Source: CAVXXB01 sp963765585 (GTDB lineage Bacteria; Calditrichota; Calditrichia; JAJRVZ01). Taken from it: DNA of 64,000 bases. The notes beneath the pieces are model-generated. The model was not told where the DNA came from. It did not search any database and saw only the letters and a list, made by a program, of their open reading frames with translations. The position numbers and the translations under genes were made by a program. This document shows, one piece after another, positions 52,766 to 63,248 of the stretch (the first letter of the stretch is position 1; each line of letters opens with the position of its first letter). The stretch covers positions 709,965 through 773,964 of the forward strand of contig CAVXXB010000012.1 in assembly GCA_963765585.1 (NCBI GenBank). The letters run 5' to 3'.

Positions 52766-53923
52766 ATGAAATCTAAAAATTTCATACCCTATGGCAGGCA
52801 GTGGATTGACCAGGATGACATCAATGCTGTCGTAAATGTTTTGCGTTCTGATTTTATCACTCAGGGGCCGGTTGTTGATGAATTCGAAAAAAAACTTTGT
52901 GATATATGTGGATGCAAATATGCAGTCGTTTTAAACTCGGGGACTTCGGCTCTACATGCGGCATATTTTACAGCGGGTTTATCAGCCGGTGACCGGTTTA
53001 TTACAACACCCATGACTTTTGTGGCAACGGCAAATGCCGGTCTGTATCTTGGTGCAAGGCCGGATTTTGTTGACATAGAGTTAGATACAGGCAATATTGA
53101 CTGTCGAAATTTGAAAGAGGCAATTCACCCTGAAACAAAACTGATAAGTGTGGTACATTTTGCCGGTCATCCGGTTGATTTAAATGAAGCGCAGATCATT
53201 GCAAGAGAAAATAAACTGATCCTAATTGAGGATGCCAGCCATGCACTGGGTTCGCGGTATAAAGATACCCTTATTGGATCTTGTGAATATTCGGATATGA
53301 CCACGCTTAGCTTTCATCCGGTTAAACATATTGCAACTGGAGAAGGTGGTGCTGTACTGACCAATAAAAAAGAATATTTTGATCTGCTCATGAAATTCCG
53401 TACACATGGAATAACAAAAACGGATTTAAAAAAAGATATTAATAAGTCATGGTATTATGAACAACAGCATTTGGGATATAATTACCGGATGACTGATATG
53501 CAGGCAGCATTGGGATTATCGCAATTACAAAAATTGACTAAGTTTGTTGCCCGCCGTAGAGAAATTGTAAATAAATATAATGCTGAATTTGCCGGTAATA
53601 AATACTTCGAGATTCCCGTGGAACATACATATGCATTTTCTGCCTATCATCTATATTTTATTCGTTTGAAACAAGCCTATGCTGAAATTAAAGATAAGAT
53701 CATGCAAAGGCTAAGGGATCATAATATAGGAACACAGGTGCACTATATTCCGGTATATACCCAGCCTTATTATCAGGATTTGGGATATCCAAGTGGATCA
53801 TGTCCCAACGCAGAAGATTTTTATGATGCCGAGCTTAGTCTGCCCCTTTATCCGGCCATGACGGATGAGGATGTTGACGAGGTGGTAGAACATGTTTTAG
53901 GAACTTTGAGTGAGTTTAAATGA
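52766..53923 (+). CDS. pseC: UDP-4-amino-4,6-dideoxy-N-acetyl-L-altrosamine transaminase PseC
   Basis: The 385-aa PLP aminotransferase of the DegT/DnrJ/EryC1 family aminates the PseB product. It begins FIPYGRQWIDQDDINAVVNVLRSDFITQGP. It has LNSGTSALHAAYFTAG, IEDASHALGSRY and the PLP-lysine motif SFHPVKHIATGEGGAV (about 185), and ends in PLYPAMTDEDVDEVVEHV. It is the only unbroken gene of the pse operon. Its stop overlaps the start of the cytidylyltransferase gene as ATGA at 53920. Confidence 0.93.
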   Translation: MKSKNFIPYGRQWIDQDDINAVVNVLRSDFITQGPVVDEFEKKLCDICGCKYAVVLNSGTSALHAAYFTAGLSAGDRFITTPMTFVATANAGLYLGARPDFVDIELDTGNIDCRNLKEAIHPETKLISVVHFAGHPVDLNEAQIIARENKLILIEDASHALGSRYKDTLIGSCEYSDMTTLSFHPVKHIATGEGGAVLTNKKEYFDLLMKFRTHGITKTDLKKDINKSWYYEQQHLGYNYRMTDMQAALGLSQLQKLTKFVARRREIVNKYNAEFAGNKYFEIPVEHTYAFSAYHLYFIRLKQAYAEIKDKIMQRLRDHNIGTQVHYIPVYTQPYYQDLGYPSGSCPNAEDFYDAELSLPLYPAMTDEDVDEVVEHVLGTLSEFK

Positions 53924-54751
53924 AAATTGGTGCGATAATCCAGGCCAGAGCAACATCTCACGCCTGCCCTAAAAAGTATTACTAAATCTTCCATACAATT
54001 CTGACATCACAGTATTACAACAAGTATAAGACGAATAAATAAATCCAAAAAAATAAATTCATAATTGTAGCAACTAACAAACAAATGAGGATGATAGTTT
54101 AGAAAAAATAGCAATTGATGAGAATTTCGCATGTTTTCGCGGCAGTGAACATGATGTGTTGGACCGATATTATTTAGCAGCAGAAGAACATAATTGGATA
54201 CGATTGTTAGAATAACTAATGATTGTCCATGTATGGATCCCAGGGTGATCGACAATGTTATTTTAGACTTCGAGACTACAAATTGTGATTATGTGTCAAA
54301 TACCTTAGTAAGGACATATCCGCATGGCATGGATGTCGAGGTTTTTTCTATGGCTGCCCTTGAGAAATCTCATAAACACGCAAAAGCCAAATATGACCGG
54401 GAGCATGTTACTCCTTATATATATAGCACAGCGAAAGAGTTATTTAAGACGGAAAATGTTGAGAGTGAGAAAAAATATCATTCCCCAGATATACGAATAA
54501 CTTTAGATAGAATTGAAGACTATGCCCTCATTTGTTGCGTATATGAGTTCTTATATAACAGAATACTAATTTTTCATTGGATGAAATCATATCATTATTC
54601 AGTAATAAACCATGGCTAAAATATATAAACAGTGGAGTCCGGCAAAAAAATAAATATAAAAATCGATAAAGAGGAAATAAAGTCTGCAATCGAAATTTTG
54701 AATACCCAGGAAATGAGTAAAAGTGCAAAGATATTAGAGAAATATGTATAA
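53920..54751 (+). CDS. SpsF/PseF-like cytidylyltransferase, heavily frameshifted
   Basis: Reading across frames gives MKIGAIIQARATSH, INSIIVATNKQMRM, FACFRGSEHDVLDRYYLAAEEHNW, then the intact piece IVRITNDCPCMDPRVIDNVI...DVEVFSMAALE (54194 on). The C-terminus SLDEIISLFSNKPWLKYINSG ends at 54751. This is the SpsF-type cytidylyltransferase family (IIQAR start and DVLDRYY), which in pse operons takes the PseF place and activates the sugar with CTP. At least four single-base errors are needed. The 3' end overlaps the pseG start. Confidence 0.72.
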
Positions 54752-55735
54752 TGAATGTGGCTATTCTAACTGAAGGTGGAAAAAATATTGGTTTAGGTCA
54801 TATGACACGCTGCCAATCACTATACGATGCTTTTTTAGAAAATGATATAGAGCCATGTTTATATATAAATAAAGATTTTGGATTTATCGAATTTCTTAAA
54901 GGATATAAATATACGATTTATCGACTGGTGGGATCTTGAAAATATTCGAGCGAGGTGAAGTGGTATTGATATAATAATAATAGATTCATATATCGCTCAC
55001 CGGCAGTTTTATATTGAAGTCTGCAGTATGGTCGCACTGAGGTGTGTATTTAGATGATTATGTTCGTCTCAAATATCCTCGCGGTATAGTTGTTAATGGC
55101 TCCATCATGGCGGAAAATCTGGATTATTATCCTGACGATGAAATAGAATACCTCCTTGGTACGACATATATCCCAATTCGTAGACAATTTTGGGAGTACC
55201 CTGTCAAAAAAATTCAGCAAGAAATAACAAGTGTTCTTATCACTTTCGGAGGTACTGATGAGAAAAACTTTACGAAGCGGGTTTTACACATTTTAGGGAC
55301 AGAATGGCCGGACATTAATAAATATGTTTTCATGAATGATCTCATGAAATCAAATCTTCTAACCAAAGAAATACTTTTATCCTCAGATCCAGATATAGAT
55401 GCGATAATTGAAACGATGATTAAGGTGGATTTGGCAATATCCGCTAGTGGTCAAACATTATATGAGTTAGCATGTATTGGAGTTCCGGTTATAGCGGTAC
55501 AAACCGCTGAAAATCAAAGAATTAATTTTGAAAATTGGATTCAGGCAGAATATATTGATGGCTTAAACCAGTTTTCAAGTACCAAGATTTTGTTGAGACA
55601 ATAAACCGTTTTGAATCATCTGAATTCAGAAAAAAGAAATCAGAGGCAGGCAGGAAATTGGTTGATGGTAATGGTGCAAGACGGGTGGTTAGTAATTTGA
55701 TAAGGCGATATGAAAATAATCTTTCTCTCCAATAG
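54751..55735 (+). CDS. pseG: UDP-2,4-diacetamido-2,4,6-trideoxy-altropyranose hydrolase PseG, frameshifted
   Basis: PseG removes UDP from the acetylated sugar. It begins MNVAILTEGGKNIGLGHMTRCQSLYDAF, the GxGHxxRC start of this GT-B-like hydrolase. Then in other frames come IIIIDSYIAHRQFY, YLDDYVRLKYPRGIVVNGSIMAEN, VLITFGGTDEKN and ASGQTLYELACIGVPVIAVQTAENQ. The C-terminus FRKKKSEAGRKLVDGNGARRVV ends at 55735. Frame breaks lie near 54935, 55035 and 55595. The order and overlap with neighbours place it firmly in the pse operon. Confidence 0.82.
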
Positions 55736-56333
55736 TCCAGTCAGTGCAACCATTATACCGGTGGTTAGTATTAGATCAGGCGAGAAGAAGTCGTTCATTA
55801 TCAAGAGAGATTAGTGCTGGAAGACTCAGGAAATAATAGTTCCTGATTTTCTTATCAGTTACAATTATCGATATATTTTAACGGAAGATGTGTTGAACTA
55901 TTTTTAACGGAAATGGCCATTAATCTACATATTTCCTTATTGCCATGGAATCGGGGTTCCGATCCGAACATTTGGAGTTTTTTAGAGAATACACCCAAAA
56001 GGTGTGACTATCCATCAGATGGAAGAAAAAGTTGATCGGGGTAAAATTTTGTTTCAAAAAGAAGTTTTTTTCAATGAGAAAGATGAGACTTTAGCCTCAA
56101 GTATGCCCGACTGCATGAAGAAATTCAAGAGTTGTTTAAAATTTACTGGCAACGGATAAAAAATGGAACTATTTTACCAAGCCACCAGTTAGGAGCGGGG
56201 AGTTTTCACCGTCACAGTGACCTGAAGCCAATTCAAAATATTAATTAGTGACTATGGCTGGAAGTTCCTATTCAAGTATTGAAAAACCGTATATGAAGAA
56301 TATCAAAATCTATTAAAGAATAAGTTGACATAA
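55710..56333 (+). CDS. Formyltransferase-family protein, heavily frameshifted
   Basis: The frames together read MKIIFLSNSPVSA, PDFLISYNYRYILTEDVLNYF, MAINLHISLLPWNRGSDPNIWSFLENTPKGVTIHQMEEKVDRGKILFQKEVFF, and a C-terminus GWKFLFKYLKTVYEEYQNLLKNKLT ending at 56333. The INLHxSxLPxxRG and GVTIHxMxExxDxGxI pattern is that of folate-dependent formyltransferases acting on sugar amines. Start overlaps pseG by 26 bp. Context suggests N-formylation of a pseudaminic acid precursor. At least four one-base errors are needed; length is then about 205 aa. Confidence 0.7.
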
Positions 56334-56399
56334 AACAATTAGATAAGCCAATATGCAAACTATATTCGTTGATCACTACATTAATTTTTCTAAAAGGTC

Positions 56400-57450
56400 A
56401 TGAAACAAGAGATCGAAATGGCCGGTATAAAGATTGGCAACGGACATAAAACTTTTATTATTGCAGAACTTTCTGCCAATCATAATCAAGAGTACACTCT
56501 GGCCGAAGAAACACTTCATGCAATGAAAGAAAGTGGTGCCGATGCAGTAAAATTGCAAACATATTTACCTGAAACCTTAACCATTGATTGTGATAACAAA
56601 TATTTTAAAATTGAGCAAAACACGCTTTGGGATGGTCAAAGTTTATTTCAGTTATATCAAAAGGCGTATACTCCATGGGAATGGCAACCCAAATTAAAAG
56701 AGTTAGCTGAATCCTTAGGTATGGTGTGTTTTTCTTCACCGTTTGATAATTCTGCTGTTGATTTTCTTGAGGAAATGGAAGTCCCTGCATATAAAATTGC
56801 ATCTTTTGAAATATCAGGATATAAATTTAATTCGATATGTGGCATCAAAAAAAAAACCTATGATAATTTCTACCGGTATTGCCACCACGATCAGATATAG
56901 AATTGCTATCGACATTGTCGTAAAGAGAAATAATGATAATATTATACTATTAAAATGTACATCTGCTTATCCCGCACCGTTTGAGGATGCGAATTTAAGG
57001 ACGATCCCCGATATGTATGATACTTTTGGAGTTTCATCTGGTTTATCTGATCATACTTTAGGAATTGCCGTCCCAATTGCTGCTGTGGCCTCGGAGCGAA
57101 GGTGATTGAAAAGCATTTTATACTCGACAAGAAAATCGGTGGTCCGGATGCTGAATTTTCGTTAGAACCACAAGAATTTAAACAAATGGTAGATTCCGTC
57201 CGAGATGTAGAACTAGCTCTAGGAGGAGTGAGTACGAATTAAGTGAACGAGTGCAGAAAAATAGAATTTTTGCACGGTCATTATTCATTGGAAAGGATAT
57301 AAAAAGGGTGACTTATTTACGAAGGAAAATGTTAGATCAATTCGTCCGGCTATGGTTTACATCCTAAGTATTTTAAAGGAAGTGATTGGTAAAAAATCTA
57401 AAGTGGATATTAACAGAGGTACACCACTGTCCTGGGATATTGTTTCTTAA
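56400..57450 (+). CDS. pseI: Pseudaminic acid synthase PseI (NeuB family), frameshifted
   Basis: PseI condenses the PseG product with phosphoenolpyruvate. Pieces read IKIGNGHKTFIIAELSANHNQEYTLAEETLHAMKESGADAVKLQTY, FSSPFDNSAVDFLEEMEVPAYKIASFEI, KKPMIISTGIAT, LLKCTSAYPAPFEDANLRTIPDM, SSGLSDHTLGIAVPIAAVA, VIEKHFILDKKIGGPDAEFSLEP. A C-terminal SAF domain (RSLFIGKDIKKGDLFTKENVRSIRPG) ends at 57450. Breaks lie near 56835 (after A10), 57098 and several after 57230. The TIM barrel plus SAF layout and about 350 aa are normal. The family includes NeuB and LegI; the operon makes PseI the best reading. Confidence 0.87.
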
Positions 57451-57528
57451 AAGTGAACTAAGAACTTTAATCATTATTAGAATCAAATTATTTAAAATAA
57501 ATAATGGATAGAAAAAGGAGTCCACAAT

Positions 57529-58067
57529 ATGGACATTGATCTAATTCCTTTAGAAGAAGAGCATCTTGAAATAGTGCGGAATTGGAGAAATTCGAAAGAA
57601 GTCTCTCAATACATGTATACTGATACCTTTATAACCGAAGATGCTCAGAAAAAGTGGTTTAAAAAGATTTCAATATCTGAAGATTACAAATATTGGATCA
57701 TATCGTATGATGATAAGTTATTAGGAGTTGTTAATCTGTATGATATTGATAAAAAAATAAAAGAGCATTCTGGGCATTTTCTATGGAGATACTTCTCAAA
57801 GAGGGGTCGAATTGGCGGCAAAGTAGAGTATCATGTACTCTCATATGTTTTTTGAGCCACTTGAATTTAATAAATTATGTTGTGAGGTTTTGGGCTTCAA
57901 TGAGAATGTAATTAAAATGCATAAAAAATTTGGTTTTGAGGAAGGGATTATTTAGGCAACATATTTTAAAAGACGATGTTTATATGGATGTGTATCGTCT
58001 TGCTATGTCAAAAGCAACCTGGCAAAGAGATAAAAATGATATGTACCAGAGAGTTTATCGGAGATGA
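57529..58067 (+). CDS. pseH: GNAT N-acetyltransferase PseH-like, frameshifted
   Basis: The protein begins DIDLIPLEEEHLEIVRNWRNSKEVSQYMYTDTFITEDAQKKWF, typical of PseH-type GNAT enzymes that acetylate the 4-amino group of the altrosamine intermediate. In other frames it continues FFEPLEFNKLCCEVLGFNENVIKMHKKFGFEEEG, HILKDDVYMDVYRLAMSKATWQREK and ends NDMYQRVYRR. Errors lie near 57780-57850 and 57950. Expected length is about 178 aa. The next gene starts 1 bp after the stop. Confidence 0.82.
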
Positions 58068-58068
58068 T

Positions 58069-58474
58069 ATGAAACGAAATTTGCATGTGGGTCAGAAATA
58101 TGAGGAAACCAAAATATATTCAATTGAGGACATAGATAAATATAGCAACCTTACAGGTGATGATAATCCAGGTGCATATGAATGATTCAGCAGCGAAGGA
58201 AATGGGTTTTGAGAAACGGATTTGTCACGGAATGTTAGTGGCAAGCCATATTTCAAAAATCCTTGCAGTTAATTTTCCCGGTCCAGGTACTATATATTTA
58301 AATCAGACATTGAGTTTTCGATCTCCAATATATCCTGATGTAAAATTGAGATTCGAACTCACCGTAGTAGAGGCGAATAATGAAAAACGAAAATACCTAA
58401 TATCAACAGAGGTTAAAAATGCTGAGAATAGTACAGATTTAATCATTGGTGACGCACTGATACTATTGAAATAA
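58069..58474 (+). CDS. MaoC-like hotdog dehydratase, frameshifted
   Basis: The reading MKRNLHVGQKYEETKIYSIEDIDKYSNLTGDDNP passes, with one base error near 58168, into HMNDSAAKEMGFEKRICHGMLVASHISKILAVNFPGPGTIYLNQ. The D-x4-H motif (GDDNPxHMND) is the catalytic site of (R)-specific enoyl-CoA hydratases of the MaoC family. About 134 aa. Its role in a nonulosonic acid operon is not clear; it may supply an acyl-CoA (for example a 3-hydroxyacyl group) for sugar decoration, or simply ride with the operon. Confidence 0.82.
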
Positions 58475-58607
58475 TATATATTTAAAATCCATACTACCTC
58501 AATATTCATAAATAGTAATTTAAAAAATAACATATTTAAGTAAATAACTAATTTATAATAATTTTGGGATTTATTTTACTGAACATTAATATTAAATAAA
58601 GGTTATT

Positions 58608-60008
58608 ATGTATAAAAGCAAAATATTGATAATGTCTTTAGTTGCTATTTTATTTCAATACTGCGCAGAGTCAAATGGTCCCAATAATGATAATATTACT
58701 ATTTCTGGAAAAGTTGTGATAGAAAATGAATCTGATTATTCTAATGTTATTGTTAATCTATATACACCTGTTGGTTCAGATACAAGTTTATCTAGGATTA
58801 ATAATGAATTTGGCCAAATTGGAGCACAGGATTTAGTATTGGTTGAATTTGATCACAGGAATAACAATCCGATACATTCAACAAGCACAAACGAGAAAGG
58901 TGATTGGACAATTGAAATTGATAAAGAAAGTGAATATATAATTGTTATTGAGAAGCAAGGATGGGGATGGTATTACTCTCTTTTGAGTGATAATTCTTAT
59001 CACAGCACTACCCTTTATAAAGAAATTCAATTGGATGGGATTATTGAGCAAAATTATAGTTTTGAAGACGGAAGGACTTACTCGATTTCCAACCAATGTA
59101 TATTTAAAATTAGATTTAATTAACTTCAATGGTAATTCAAAGATTCTTATTGCACAAAAATGGAAGGCTTATATTTAAAAATGTAACAATTAAGGCAAAC
59201 CTGGAGCAAATATATCAATAATAAATCTTGATTCTGAAAAATTTGATAAGGTTATTATTCGAAAATTCTGCCATTAATTTTAATGGACTAGTAGTTAAAA
59301 ATTCAAGGAATGGTTTGAAATTTGACAATTGTTTGAAAGTAACATTACGAAACTGTTATTCAAGTTTCAATAATACAGCATTTGTTTATGATCAGAGTAG
59401 TGAAATAGAATTAATTAATTCAACCATAATTGATAATTTGGATGGTGTTAATAATTCTGGGAGTGAATTACATATTGTTAATTGCATTTTTATTAATAAT
59501 GTAAAAGCCGTTGAATCTGTAAAATCTAGTATAAACGTTCAAAATTCAATGTTTTCTTCAAATAATATTGGTATATCTTTGATCTCTGAACATGATGCAC
59601 TGATAGAATCCAGCGAGTTTGAATACAATAGACATGCGAGTATGGTAATAATAGGTTCTGATCCATATGTAAAAAATAACAATTTTCATGCCTACGATTA
59701 TTCTGGAATTATTGTAAATGCAGAGTACATTCGGCAGTCAACCCGTGACTCACGACCTATTATAAATTTAAATAATTTTTTTGGTGAAAGTCTGGCTGTT
59801 GATTTGTTGAGGAGTAGAGAGTACATAGGTGCAGGACCTAATTCAAATGGTGGTTTAATAAATTGCCAATCAAATTTCTGGGGGTCTTCTATATCTTTCT
59901 TAGATCGAAGACGATTCGAGATTACGGGATCCTGATTATTCTCATTTGGGTGGAGTCGATTATTCAGAGTCCCTTGCTTCTATTTCTCCTATTGCTGGAA
60001 TAAAGTAA
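58608..60008 (+). CDS. Parallel beta-helix lipoprotein, frameshifted
   Basis: After a lipoprotein signal (lipobox FQYC) comes a carboxypeptidase-like beta-sandwich region (ITISGKVVIENESDYSNVIVNLYTP). A long Asn-rich right-handed beta-helix follows (LKFDNCLKVTLRNCYSSFNNTAFVYDQSSEIELINSTI and more), ending ASISPIAGIK at 60008. Breaks lie near 59090, 59160-59250 and 59930; total is about 465 aa. Beta-helix proteins in polysaccharide loci can be lyases, epimerases or adhesins; no catalytic residues can be named here. Confidence 0.75.
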
Positions 60009-60021
60009 TCCAGTTTAAAAT

Positions 60022-61719
60022 ATGCCAATCTTTATTGATCCAAATTTGAACATTAGTGATGTAGGATTTATTAGAGGAAACTGTTTTAAATATCCAGAAG
60101 AAAAAATTATCTTTTTTTACTCAGACAATAACATAACTAATCGGTTATCTGATATACAAAAATAGAATAAAAATAATTGGAATTGAACCAAGTTGTGAGC
60201 AAAGAAAAGAATATATTGATAATTTATATTTGAGACTGGGAACGAGTAGAGGATCTAAAAGAGATAGTCGTCAGTCCATGGCATAAACATTATCCATATT
60301 CCATCAATGCCAGTAAGGTTGTTAGATATTTTTTGATTAAAGATGCATTCTTATTTTGGCCAGTTCATTATGCTCTAACTTCTTATTTTAAAGAAAATAG
60401 GCTTGAAAATTCGGTAGTTATATTATCAAAAAATCATAGATTCCATCTCGCCTTCCAATCATTTAAGCATAGATATAAATTTCCTACAGTTTCTCTTAAG
60501 CATCGTCTAAGACATCAAAAATCTGATAAAAAAGATATAATCCGTAAAGTATTTAGAGAGCTTAAAACTCTAATTTATAATAAGTATAAGTATGATATTT
60601 ATATCGTCAGACATAGACAGACAAATCCTATTATTCAAGAATTGAAAAACAGCCATATAGAATTTTTTTCAGATTCTTTCTCATATTTCTATATCCGACT
60701 GTTTAAAATTATTTTTTCAAAAAAAATTAAAATTTATACACATTATTTTCAAAAACAGCTAATCTCATGTTTCGAGACTATTGAATTTCCACAAGAGTAT
60801 TTTTACGAAAAAACGACTTTATTAATTACATAGAAAGTTTGGGTAACAGTATTCAAAGAGAGATTATTAAAGGAGTGGTAACCTGGAAAAATTTTGATAA
60901 AAAGAAACCTCGAATTGCTTGTAGCATTAATTATACAAGTCCAAATGAAGTATTTATTAAATCCTGGTGTATGGGAAACAAATCACGGTACATTACTATA
61001 CAACATGGAATTCATAGTGGTGGTGTCGTCTCTCCTCCGAAAGAAGAATCGGTTCAGATATGCTTTACACATGGGGAACGGAAATGAAGCAATCCTTTAT
61101 CGATTCATTGAATTAAATAAAAATAAAATAAAAGTCCTTGGTAACCCGTTATATTCAAATATTTCTATAAGCAAACATGATAATCATGATGTACCTAATA
61201 GAACTATAAAATACTAATTGCACTTTCTGAGCATGGATTATTTTTTAATGACAAAACCGATTTATTTTAGCAGGATTAAAAAATCAAATTAAAACAAGAC
61301 CATATATATCATGGTTAATTAAATTGCATTCGTTTTCCCAATCCGTTGATGTTACAAATCACATAGGAAATTTTGCTAATGTCAGAATCTATGATAATAT
61401 CTCAATATTTAGATTGATTGAATCCTGTGACGTGGTAATTACAAATGTTTCAACGGTTGTTTTAGATTCGATGGTTTACGGAAAGCCCTCAATTGTGGTA
61501 AACTTTGATAATATGAGTGAAAATTTCAGCAAATATAATGCGGGGATTCAAATTAATTCAGTTGGCCAACTCTCAATTGAGTTGGAAAAAATATTAGGAA
61601 GCAATAACGTATCTGAATTGATTCAAAGACAATTTAATTTTGTAGATAAATATTCAAAAAGAACTACCATTAATTCTTATGTTGATAAACTATTATCTCA
61701 TTTAAAAGCAGAGACATAA
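60022..61719 (+). CDS. Putative GT-B-type surface-polysaccharide transferase, heavily frameshifted
   Basis: I do not recognise the N-terminal part (MPIFIDPNLNISDVGFIRGNC, then 60333-60833 with YALTSYFKENRLENSVVILSKNHRF). The C-terminal part has ITIQHGIHSGGVVSPPKEE, KVLGNPLY, and VVITNVSTVVLDSMVYGKPSIVVNFDNMSENF (about 61432-61530). Such TxxSTxxLDxMxxGxPxI and QHG signatures occur in CDP-glycerol glycerophosphotransferases and related GT-B enzymes. Taken as one gene it would encode about 560 aa, but it may be two. At least five frame errors are needed. Confidence 0.5.
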
Positions 61720-61735
61720 TTGCTGATTATTCAAA

Positions 61736-63194
61736 ATGATTAAAATAAGAAAGGACTCATTTCTAACTGCAATTATTCAAAGATATTCCAGTATTTTATT
61801 ATTACAGTTATCAGGTTTTATTATCGCGATGTTTGTTTCAAAATTCCTGGGTCCGGAATTATTAGGTTATTATGCTATTTTTCAAATTATAACCAGCTAC
61901 TTTGTATATTCCAACTTGGGCGCAACAAATGGCTTATCCTGGAGTTTGGGAGTATATTTAGGTGCCAAAGATCATAAAAATGCAAAACAAGTTATCAACA
62001 CTGCTCACAGTATACAATATACATCACCATTATTTCTCCTATTTATTTTAATATTAACAGGATTATTTCTGGATGCCCCTTATAGTTGGTTGGTACCTTT
62101 ATCCGGGATTTTTTGGATTTGTACAACCTTTTATCAGGTGACACTAAATCGTATACTGGCTGCACAAGAAAAGCATCATAATTGCTTCACTTACAGCATT
62201 TCACTCTATACTGTCATTGGTTATAATAATTCCAATGGTATATTGGTTAGATTTGTTGGGAAGAGTTTTAGCATCTATTATCATTGCTGTCATACTTCTA
62301 TGGTACTATTTTAGAAAAATAGAAGAAATACCCGGATTTCGTTGGCGAGCAGAAGATTTTAAGAAATTGATAAGTGTTGGTTTTCCAATAATGATGGCCG
62401 GATTCCTGCACAGTAATTTTTTTCTTGTTGATAGACTTGTTATTGCAAATTTTTTAACTATTGAGAAATTGGGTTATTATGCATTTGGATTTTATTTAGT
62501 ATCAGTAGTTAAAACGATAAAATCTGCCGTTGCAAATGTATTGTACCAAAGGCAAAACCATGTTTATGGACAAGATGGTCCCTCAAAAAAAGAAGACTTT
62601 TCATTATCTCCCAATCTGCATCTTACTTTGTTACTGATCTGACAGGTATTTTATCGGGGTTAGCATTAATTATATTCACTTTTGTTGTATTGTATTTCCT
62701 GCCGGAATTTAAAGAGGCCTTGGATATAACTTATGTTGTAGTCTTTAGTCAGGTAATGGGCAGCATAAATGTATTAAATATTGTAGGGAAGAATTATCAA
62801 TATCTATTAATTATTTTCATATCATTAATAATTAATATACTATTAAGTATAATATTGGTTATAAAGTTTGACCTTATCGGAGTCGCCTACGCCACATTTA
62901 TTTCTTTTTTATTATTCAACATCCTAACAAATTATTTCAATTTAAAATACTTCAATAAAAATACTGTAGAATCATTTAAAGTCATAATAAGAATCGCTAT
63001 TGTTCCTGTTTATTGTTTTTTAATTGCCGATAATGGTCGAGTATGTAATTTTCAGAGTTTATTCAAATGTAATATTAGAAAATATAATATGGATGTTTAT
63101 TATCGTAATTGGATTTATGATTTTAATTTTACCACTCCTGCTATTATTAAAGAGCAGTCTAAACATACTTAATAAAGTAAAATTGTCTGTATAA
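61736..63194 (+). CDS. wzx: Wzx-type polysaccharide flippase, frameshifted
   Basis: Three hydrophobic pieces (61736-62314, 62217-62642, 62690-63172) form one polytopic protein of about 485 aa with 12 or more helices. The N-terminus QRYSSILLLQLSGFIIAMFVSKFLGPELLGYYAIFQIITSYF is the start of the Wzx/RfbX flippase family (MOP superfamily), and the later VGFPIMMAGFLHSNFFLVDRLVIANFL is its second-half repeat. The last frame ends LKSSLNILNKVKLSV at 63194. Breaks lie near 62175, 62530-62590, 62630 and 63030. It should flip lipid-linked repeat units across the inner membrane for the Wzc-controlled polymer. Confidence 0.8.
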
Positions 63195-63248
63195 TAGTAG
63201 AATATATTTTAGTTTATGGGAAGATAAAAAGATAAGATTTGTGAATCC

